Assembly: GCA_017646785.1 (NCBI GenBank)
Contig: JAGCLX010000041.1
Span: 1-5,780, forward strand
Source: Alistipes sp.
GTDB lineage: Bacteria > Bacteroidota > Bacteroidia > Bacteroidales > Rikenellaceae
Direction: 5' to 3'
DNA: 5,780 nucleotides
Below are positions 1 to 4,943 of this stretch, in pieces (positions within the stretch are counted from its first letter, which is position 1; each line of letters opens with the position of its first letter). The position numbers and the translations under genes are program-made. Below the pieces are notes generated by a model. The model was not told the DNA's origin. It made no database searches and was given only the letters and a program-made list of their open reading frames with translations.

Positions 1-92
1 ATTTGTATGGTTGTCAGGCATGTATAAATTTAATTAAAGCTCTATGTGTGGCTAATAAGCTTGTAAAGTTGAGTTTTTTGTAAATTATAAAT

Positions 93-959
93 TTGTCAAA
101 AAAGTTGAAAGTAAGTAAAATTTTAGTGTCGCAGCCTCGTCCTGCAGTTATAGAAAAGTCGCCTTTTTTCGAATTTTCTGAAAAAAATAATCTCAACGTA
201 GATTATAAGCCGCTCATCAAGGTCGTGGGCGTATCTCTCAAGGAGTTCCGAGCACAGCGCACGGAGATTCTCGACCACACAACAATGATCTTCTCGTCAC
301 GCACAACCATCGATAGCTTCTTCCGCATCTGCGAGGAGGCACGCATCACTGTGCCCGAGACAATGAAGTATATCTGCAACACCGAGGCCGTAGCACTCTA
401 CTTGCAGAAGTATATCGTCTATCGCAAGCGTAAGATTTCGTTCGCCGATGGCACGTTCAACTCACTCGTTGAGCTCATCGTGAAGCACAAGGACGAGAAG
501 TTCATGCTTGCACTCACCGAGCCCTTCAAGAGCGACCTTCCCGACACACTCTTGAAACTCAAGCTCAAGGTGTCACCCGTAGTCTTTGCGCGCACCGTCT
601 CTGCCGACTTGGCCGAGCTCAAGCCCCTCGACTACGACATCATCGCACTCTACTCGCCCAATGACGTAAAGGCACTCACCGAGAACTACGAGCTCGACAA
701 GTTGCCCGTTGTTGCAACCTTTGGCGAGGCTACACTTCGCGCTGCCAAAGAGGCAGGCCTCAAGGTTAAGGCTTCGGCTCCATCTCCCGAGGCTCCATCA
801 ATGGTTAAGGCTCTCGACATCTACTGCCACAAGGTAGAGGAGGGTCTTGAGGTTGCTGATGCCGAGGTTAAGGAGGATGCAGAGAAGGAGGAGTTCATCC
901 GCCAGCAGCAGTCGAAGTTGCAGAAGAAGACACGCACACGCACTCCCAAGAAGGCGTAA
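93..959 (+). CDS. hemD: Uroporphyrinogen-III synthase family protein (HemD-like)
   Basis: The family cyclises hydroxymethylbilane to uroporphyrinogen III in the cytosol, the branch point to haem, sirohaem and cobalamin. The 288-residue product shows the two-lobed HemD pattern: FSSRTTIDSFF at residues 67-77, ALYSPNDV at 185-192, and a C-terminal block starting VVATFGEATLRAAKEAGLKV at 206 with PSPEAPSMVKAL after it. The N-terminal KILVSQPRP followed by EKSPFF is typical of Bacteroidales homologues as I recall them. There is no ATG; the start is TTG at 93 or, equally possible, TTG at 105, which gives the MKVSKILVSQP form. After the catalytic fold comes an acidic stretch (about 253-267) and then a K/R-rich tail (about 274-287), absent from classical HemD. 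The gene leads an operon with rnpA 18 bp downstream. Family assignment is firm; the physiological role is less sure, because many Bacteroidales lack the rest of the early haem pathway. Confidence 0.88.
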   Translation: MSKKLKVSKILVSQPRPAVIEKSPFFEFSEKNNLNVDYKPLIKVVGVSLKEFRAQRTEILDHTTMIFSSRTTIDSFFRICEEARITVPETMKYICNTEAVALYLQKYIVYRKRKISFADGTFNSLVELIVKHKDEKFMLALTEPFKSDLPDTLLKLKLKVSPVVFARTVSADLAELKPLDYDIIALYSPNDVKALTENYELDKLPVVATFGEATLRAAKEAGLKVKASAPSPEAPSMVKALDIYCHKVEEGLEVADAEVKEDAEKEEFIRQQQSKLQKKTRTRTPKKA

Positions 960-975
960 CAATAAGGCGTAACAA
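951..975. repeat. 12-bp tandem direct repeat across the hemD stop
   Basis: AAGGCGTAACAA occurs at 951-962 and again at 964-975, separated by one T, so the period is 13 nt. The first copy contains the hemD stop codon (957-959); the second forms most of the 18-bp spacer before the rnpA start. It looks like a small slippage duplication. The AAGG of the second copy lies 10 nt ahead of the rnpA ATG and is the nearest purine-rich stretch that could help ribosome binding, but it is not a convincing Shine-Dalgarno site. Confidence 0.8.
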
Positions 976-977
976 CC

Positions 978-1358
978 ATGGATAAGCCCCACGCACTCCC
1001 CAAGTCGGAGCGTCTATCGTCGCTCACGGCAGTGCGTCGCCTCTTTGCGGATGGCGCGTCGGGCTTCGTATATCCATTCCGCTATATGGTATATAAGAGC
1101 GAGAGCACCACGCCCACGGTCGAGGTGCTCTTCTCTGTACCCAAGCGCAACCACAAGCGTGCAAATAAGCGCAACACCCTTAAGCGCCGTATGCGCGAGG
1201 CATATCGCCTCAACAACGACGCACTCCATGCTGCAATCGCGGAGCATGGCAAGGAGGTAGACATAGCCTTTGTCTACTCTACGAAGGAGTTACTCTCCTA
1301 TAAAACTATCGAGCATGCAGTCCGCAGAATTTTGGCAGAAGTCACTCAAAGCATGTAA
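978..1358 (+). CDS. rnpA: Ribonuclease P protein component
   Basis: RnpA is the small basic protein that binds the catalytic RNase P RNA and the 5' leader of precursor tRNAs, assisting removal of the leader in the cytoplasm. The 126-residue product is of normal family length. It opens with the usual [20 protein letters not shown] block (residues 7-26), has the beta strand [10 protein letters not shown] (48-57), and carries the diagnostic RNR signature at 61-77 (R61, K64, R65, N66, K69, R70, R71, R73, E74, R77). The ATG at 978 fits the family N-terminus and lies 18 bp after the hemD stop with no strong Shine-Dalgarno site, as usual in Bacteroidota. Its last 44 nt also encode the start of yidD, which implies co-transcription. 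In many bacteria rnpA follows rpmH at the origin; here it sits in the hemD-rnpA-yidD order common in Bacteroidales. Confidence 0.97.
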   Translation: MDKPHALPKSERLSSLTAVRRLFADGASGFVYPFRYMVYKSESTTPTVEVLFSVPKRNHKRANKRNTLKRRMREAYRLNNDALHAAIAEHGKEVDIAFVYSTKELLSYKTIEHAVRRILAEVTQSM

Positions 1359-1575
1359 GCGCATCGCCATCTGGCCGCTTGTCATGCTGGTGCGCTTATA
1401 TCAGGTGTGCATATCGCCCCTGAAGCCACCCTGCTGCCGCTTCACGCCCACCTGCTCGGCATACGCCATCCAGGCGCTACGCAAGCACGGACCCATAAAG
1501 GGCTCACTACTTGCCATATGGCGCATCTTGCGCTGCAATCCCTGGGGAGGCTCGGGCTACGACCCCGTGCCGTAG
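1315..1575 (+). CDS. yidD: Membrane protein insertion efficiency factor YidD
   Basis: YidD is a small protein at the inner face of the cytoplasmic membrane that helps YidC/Sec-dependent insertion of membrane proteins. The 86-residue product has the family core almost intact: [11 protein letters not shown] (29-39), [12 protein letters not shown] (40-51) with the conserved cysteines, ALRKHGP (54-60), and the closing [17 protein letters not shown] (70-86). A hydrophobic or amphipathic N-terminal helix (about 15-30) precedes the core. I chose ATG 1315; it overlaps the end of rnpA by 44 nt in another frame. The next in-frame ATG (1384) would remove most of the N-terminal helix, and the frame is open upstream only through unlikely sequence. 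The overlap suggests translational coupling with rnpA. A strong terminator follows about 40 bp after the stop. Confidence 0.95.
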   Translation: MQSAEFWQKSLKACKRIAIWPLVMLVRLYQVCISPLKPPCCRFTPTCSAYAIQALRKHGPIKGSLLAIWRILRCNPWGGSGYDPVP

Positions 1576-1616
1576 ATAGTGACAAGGGTTAGCTTGTGAT
1601 AAGTGGGAGGCAAAAT

Positions 1617-1652
1617 AAAATGCCACAAGCGAGTGCTTGTGGCATTTTTTTT
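1617..1652. terminator. Bidirectional intrinsic terminator between convergent genes
   Basis: TGCCACAAGC (1621-1630) pairs perfectly with GCTTGTGGCA (1635-1644) around a GAGT tetraloop. Eight T follow (1645-1652) and an A-rich run (AAAATAAAA, 1612-1620) precedes it, so the stem can extend by four A-U pairs. It lies between the yidD stop (1575) and the lipoprotein stop on the other strand (1667). It therefore should end the hemD-rnpA-yidD transcript and, read the other way, the lipoprotein transcript. Apart from this hairpin the 91-bp gap holds nothing I recognise. Confidence 0.93.
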
Positions 1653-1666
1653 ATTGGATGTCTTGA

Positions 1667-2452
1667 CTATGGTCTAAAGGGGATGTTGTTCTCCTTATAG
1701 AAGTTTGAGTACATAGTCTCGCCACCATTTCCCTCGCTCAAATAGAGCTTAGTGCCCTCAAGGCGATAGGCAATAGAATACTCTGTAAGCGCATAGCCTG
1801 TGTTAAGTCTCTTAAATACAATCTTATCGCCTTCGATTCTGTATCTGAATTCGTAGAGGAAGTTCACCTTAGAAGAGCCAGGACCATCGTAAACGATATC
1901 GTAGACATTTCCATAAGTTGGCGTATGGAATTTATAGTGACGCTCTACTCTGTTTCCGTTGACATCTGTATAAGGTGCATCCCAGCATCCCACCAATATA
2001 TCATTTGCATCCTCTGTGCGAACGAATGTCCATACGATACTCTCGCCATCACTCTCAGTAGATAGAGTAAGAGTGTCTCCTATAATGGCATAATCCCATG
2101 CAGTCCACTCATCATAGTGATACGACTTCATATAGAATTCTCCATTCTCAAGTTTGTAATCAATTCGGCCACTATCAAGACCCATAAGCCTATCTCCCTC
2201 ATAAGTCTCAATATGACGAAGGCTGTAGCCATCCTCATAGAAGCGCCACTCCCACATATTCTTATATGAACCCTCATTCTCTGTCACACGAGTCCACAAA
2301 CCATAGAGCTGCTCAAGCACTGCATCCTCTGCCTCAGGCACAACTTCTTCCTGGCTGCAGCTTTCATTAAACTGCTGAAGCGGCTCCTTCTCGCACGAAA
2401 CTGCGATGAATGCTACAGCGAGCACCATCAGCAAATAAGTAATCTTTTTCAT
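1667..2452 (-). CDS. Lipoprotein with two lipocalin-like repeats, function unknown
   Basis: A 261-residue exported lipoprotein. The N-terminus MKK is followed by a hydrophobic segment (4-18) and the lipobox AVSC, with the acylated cysteine at 20. E-K-E follows the cysteine, and charged or acidic residues there often mark surface-exposed lipoproteins in Bacteroidota, so outer-surface display is possible. After an acidic linker (about 21-48) the chain has two similar units. Unit 1 (49-148) runs LYGLW, WEWRFYEDG, GRIDYKLENGEFYM, YAIIGDTLTLS, WTFVRTED. Unit 2 (152-255) runs ILVGCW, HYKFH, YEFRYRIEGDKIVF, YRLEGTKLYLS, YSNFYKEN. This GxW opening with alternating strands is the style of Bacteroidetes lipocalin-like domains; the assignment is by pattern only and no ligand can be named. 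Sampled lines are about 42-47% G+C, lower than parts of its neighbours. It has its own promoter and shares a terminator with yidD. Confidence 0.88.
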   Translation of the reverse strand: MKKITYLLMVLAVAFIAVSCEKEPLQQFNESCSQEEVVPEAEDAVLEQLYGLWTRVTENEGSYKNMWEWRFYEDGYSLRHIETYEGDRLMGLDSGRIDYKLENGEFYMKSYHYDEWTAWDYAIIGDTLTLSTESDGESIVWTFVRTEDANDILVGCWDAPYTDVNGNRVERHYKFHTPTYGNVYDIVYDGPGSSKVNFLYEFRYRIEGDKIVFKRLNTGYALTEYSIAYRLEGTKLYLSEGNGGETMYSNFYKENNIPFRP

Positions 2453-2550
2453 AGTTTTTAGGTTTTAGAGGTTAATATTAAGTCGTCTACCACTCGAATA
2501 TAGTCTTTTATAAGAACTTATTACGATGTAGCATAATCATCTCGTTTTGA

Positions 2551-2582
2551 CAAATATAACACTTCCAAATCCTAAAAACAAA
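2551..2582 (-). promoter_or_regulatory. Bacteroidota-type promoter for the 261-residue lipoprotein
   Basis: Read on the minus strand, TTTG (2582-2579) is followed after 20 nt by TATATTTG (2558-2551). This matches the Bacteroides sigma-ABfr pattern, a -33 TTTG (or TTG), a 19-21 nt spacer and a -7 TAnnTTTG. Transcription would begin a few bases beyond 2551, giving a leader of roughly 90 nt before the ATG at 2452. The bases directly before the ATG are A-rich (AACCTAAAAACT) without a Shine-Dalgarno site, as expected for this phylum. Confidence 0.75.
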
Positions 2583-2590
2583 TTTTTTAT

Positions 2591-2617
2591 TATAAATTTA
2601 CCCCCCCCTATAAATTT
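2591..2617. repeat. C8 homopolymer flanked by 9-bp direct repeats
   Basis: TATAAATTT occurs at 2591-2599 and 2609-2617, enclosing one A and a run of eight C (2601-2608; eight G when read in the direction of the downstream lipoprotein gene). The tract lies about 18 bp upstream of the -33 element of the lipoprotein promoter, in very AT-rich DNA. A run of eight G/C is conspicuous in such a context and is a candidate site for slipped-strand length change. It lies outside the core promoter spacer, so any effect would have to work through upstream contacts. Confidence 0.7.
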
Positions 2618-2769
2618 TTCTTATAGCGCTGATATTGTGCATATTACACGATTTCATTGACAATTTTCAAAAACACAACTTTTTACAACAGAAACCTCAT
2701 ACAGCAACATACGGCATAGAGAACGTGCATCATATTAACGCGAAAAATCATCATAATATAGCTATTTAC

Positions 2770-2805
2770 AAAAACATTGCGGGCTACAAAAATGTAACCC
2801 GCAAT
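2770..2805 (-). terminator. Intrinsic terminator of the 681-residue lipoprotein gene
   Basis: On the minus strand ATTGCGGGTTAC (2805-2794) pairs with GTAGCCCGCAAT (2787-2776) around a 6-nt loop. It is a 12-bp stem whose only imperfect pair is a G-U wobble in this orientation; on the plus strand the same position would be an A-C mismatch. One G and then five T (2774-2770) follow. The hairpin begins 23 bp after the stop codon at 2829. The wobble and the T-run both point to function in the minus-strand transcript. Confidence 0.85.
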
Positions 2806-2828
2806 ATCTGTTCAATAAAATTCTCACG

Positions 2829-4874
2829 CTACTCACGAACAACCAACGAGCGGGGCATCTCGAGCGATGAGCGCGTTGCACTGTTGAGACTCTCCACAAG
2901 TGCGCGGAGCTCCTCGATGTCGCTCTTATTTTCCGCCGTAGCACAAGCGTAGCAGCGGCCAATCTCGCCAGCCTTACCGTTGTGATCGACGCAGTATGCC
3001 AAGGCGGTCATGTCGGCATTCCACTCCGAGGTGTAGAAGCCATAGGGCTGAGTCATAGAGCATGTCGCCCAGTAACCCGTAGCCAGAGTCCAGAGTTCAC
3101 GGTCGGGGTAGGCAGTGGCACTCGAGCAGTCGCCCTCAAGCATCGTAGTAAAGAGCGTGCGAGCATTGTCGAGGTTGGTGTACTTGACAACGATGATAGC
3201 CTTACCCGCCGAGAGCGCTGCATTACCGAAGATTGAGCCCGCCTCATCATCACCCGAGTAGTAGCCTACGATCTCCACCTGTGGGTTAGCATCGCCGAGT
3301 GTTGCGGTGCGCGCCACATTCTCAAAAGTGAAGGCCTTGACAATCTCACCGGTGCTGCTATCGAGGGCGTAGATATAAGCCATAATCTCGGTATCGGGCA
3401 AGAGTCCAGAGACCATAACGCTGCTCGAGCCGTTGTAGTAGTACTGGTCGAGAACCTCGGCGATAGTGATGCTGGGGTTGAAATCCTTCGAGCCATTATA
3501 GTAGTAATCGAAGGCCTCCTTCTCCCATGCCATATACTGCTCCTCATTATACTCCTCGGGCACGCAAGCGCCTGGGATATAGTAGATTGTGGGGTCAGAC
3601 GATGTAATGTTCATATTAAAACCATAGGGCGAGATATTCGATGCAGCAATCGTAAACTCCACCTCCTCGACACTACCACCAGGGAGCGTGCGGAAGGTCT
3701 TCATATAGGCATCGGTGGTGATACCGCCATCATAGCCAAAGGCGATGATGTAGTAGTCGGTATCGGCCGCGGGGAGCTTCATGGCGCTACTTCCCGAGTG
3801 CTCGACCATGCCCTTGTCGTCGGCCATAATCTCCATCCAGCCACCCCACTGGTCTACAAGCTTGTGCATAACCTCGTCAGCCGTAGAGACACCATCCCAA
3901 GGCTGGCAGAGTGCGCAATACTTGTCGTCGTTGTTCGAGGGGGTAATGCGGAACGAAGCCTCCATCTGCTTGACATCCCACACCTCAATCTCGAATGTCA
4001 TCTCCGACTTGGCAGCAGCCTCGGTGGTATAGCTATGTTTTGAGATATCGGTGCAGATGACAATGCCCTCCGAGTCCATAATCAAGCCCGCAACGAGGAT
4101 GTAGTACTCGGTGTACTCATTGAGGCCACTCGCCTGAAGCTGTAGGTCACCGTGGTGGATAAGCGCATCAATAATCTGCTGGTCGGTATATCCCGCGCCA
4201 CGGAGAGCGTTGATATCCTGCTGGAAGAAGTACTCATAAAAATAACCCTCCGACATCTGGTAGCCATTCTCGTCGTTTACATAGTAGTCGTAGTTGCTCT
4301 TGGGCATGGTACAAAGATACCAATACATCTCCTTGTCCGAGGGCGATACGCTGATAGTCACGCTGTTATCCACAACCTCTGTAGCAACCTCGAAGGTGCA
4401 GTCGCTCTTCTCAACGGCCAAAGTCTTGAACTCCACCTTTGTAAGCTCTGTGCAGGCCTCGTACTTATCATCTACGCCAAATACCAAGAGGTAGTACTCC
4501 GTGTCGAGCGACAAACCAGAGAAGGTAGCACCCTCAATAACGCCATTGTCAACCACCGAGGGCATATACTCCGCAAGAGTGAGGCCCTTCGATGATGCCT
4601 CCTCCGTAAGCTCCTGGAACACAGTAGCGACAACAAATTTATCCTGCGTAAACTCATCCACAACGCTGCGCTGCTCAACAACGCAGATATAGTCGCCAAT
4701 CTCCTCTGATGGCGCGATGCTTACGGTGACGGTAGAGCGCGTTATATCGTCGACGCTTACACGGAAATCAGGCACGGGTACAGGTGGTGGCGGAGGGTCA
4801 ACCTCACGACCACAAGCTACGGCAACAGCCATAAGCGCCACAATAGCCCACAATTTATTAAGTAGGTTTCTCAT
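2829..4874 (-). CDS. Multi-repeat fibronectin-III-like surface lipoprotein, function unknown
   Basis: A 681-residue lipoprotein: hydrophobic signal (8-20), lipobox AVAC with the acylated cysteine at 21, then a proline-rich linker (PPPPPVPVP, 27-35). About four beta-rich repeats follow, at roughly 37-153, 159-285, 291-397 and 404-523. Each starts with strands of the style FxVxVxDITRSTVTVSI and ends with a turn and strand such as SGLSLDTEYYLLVFGVD (119-135), SGLNEYTEYYILVAG (249-263), AADTDYYIIAFGYD (369-382) and SGLLPDTEIMAYIYALD (489-505), the usual look of fibronectin-III-like units. A distinct C-terminal domain (about 525-666) is shared with the next gene upstream. YYYNGS appears twice in repeat 4 (457 and 478), and there are CxxC pairs at 320-323 and 641-644. 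The ATG at 4874 has a GGAG only two bases away. No ligand or enzyme motif is visible. It is likely anchored in the outer membrane; adhesion or binding is inference. Confidence 0.88.
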   Translation of the reverse strand: MRNLLNKLWAIVALMAVAVACGREVDPPPPPVPVPDFRVSVDDITRSTVTVSIAPSEEIGDYICVVEQRSVVDEFTQDKFVVATVFQELTEEASSKGLTLAEYMPSVVDNGVIEGATFSGLSLDTEYYLLVFGVDDKYEACTELTKVEFKTLAVEKSDCTFEVATEVVDNSVTISVSPSDKEMYWYLCTMPKSNYDYYVNDENGYQMSEGYFYEYFFQQDINALRGAGYTDQQIIDALIHHGDLQLQASGLNEYTEYYILVAGLIMDSEGIVICTDISKHSYTTEAAAKSEMTFEIEVWDVKQMEASFRITPSNNDDKYCALCQPWDGVSTADEVMHKLVDQWGGWMEIMADDKGMVEHSGSSAMKLPAADTDYYIIAFGYDGGITTDAYMKTFRTLPGGSVEEVEFTIAASNISPYGFNMNITSSDPTIYYIPGACVPEEYNEEQYMAWEKEAFDYYYNGSKDFNPSITIAEVLDQYYYNGSSSVMVSGLLPDTEIMAYIYALDSSTGEIVKAFTFENVARTATLGDANPQVEIVGYYSGDDEAGSIFGNAALSAGKAIIVVKYTNLDNARTLFTTMLEGDCSSATAYPDRELWTLATGYWATCSMTQPYGFYTSEWNADMTALAYCVDHNGKAGEIGRCYACATAENKSDIEELRALVESLNSATRSSLEMPRSLVVRE

Positions 4875-4893
4875 ATCTCCAACTTATTATTAA

Positions 4894-4918
4894 GGGCGTG
4901 CCTCGAAAGAACACGCCC
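4894..4918 (-). other. Intergenic hairpin between tandem paralogues
   Basis: On the minus strand GGGCGTG (4918-4912) pairs with CACGCCC (4900-4894) around an 11-nt loop, inside the 69-bp gap between the stop of the right-hand gene (4944) and the start of the 681-residue lipoprotein gene (4874). No U-run follows (TTAATAATAA), so it is a poor intrinsic terminator. An mRNA-stabilising or partial attenuation element within one operon fits better. No convincing promoter is seen in the gap: AATATTTG (4926-4919) misses one base of the -7 pattern and lacks a TTTG partner at the right distance. Confidence 0.55.
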
Positions 4919-4943
4919 CAAATATTACTCAGTTAAAAGTCTA

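Larger units (their letters stand above)
2453..2828. other. 376-bp intergenic region between two lipoprotein genes
   Basis: This AT-rich gap separates the end of the 681-residue lipoprotein gene from the start of the 261-residue one; both read on the minus strand. From right to left it holds a hairpin terminator (2770-2805), about 150 bp with no recognised element (2618-2769), the C8 tract with its flanking repeats (2591-2617), the promoter (2551-2582) and a leader of about 90 nt. The plus-strand frame opening at 2635 has a composition like random AT-rich sequence (many I, N, H, K), resembles no family, and runs into the antisense of a real gene, so I do not call it. Confidence 0.7.

Noticed and set aside
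3..83. Possible 3' end of an upstream plus-strand gene (frame open from the left edge to TAA at 81-83)
   Set aside because: Only about 26 codons are visible, with no recognisable motif, and all of 1-92 has the AT-rich look of non-coding sequence; another frame closes at 25-27 and a third at 35-37.
1270..1314. Extended N-terminus for yidD starting with TTG at 1270
   Set aside because: The extra 15 residues match nothing in the YidD family, would deepen the overlap with rnpA to 89 nt, and an ATG at 1315 already gives a normal-sized protein.
2635..2952. Plus-strand reading frame of 105 codons in the large intergenic gap
   Set aside because: The composition is that of AT-rich random sequence, it runs across a terminator hairpin and then antisense into the 681-residue lipoprotein gene, and no family resemblance is seen.
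4152..4595. Plus-strand frame of 147 codons
   Set aside because: It is entirely antisense to the well-supported repeat lipoprotein and shows no domain pattern; long shadow frames are expected opposite this codon usage.
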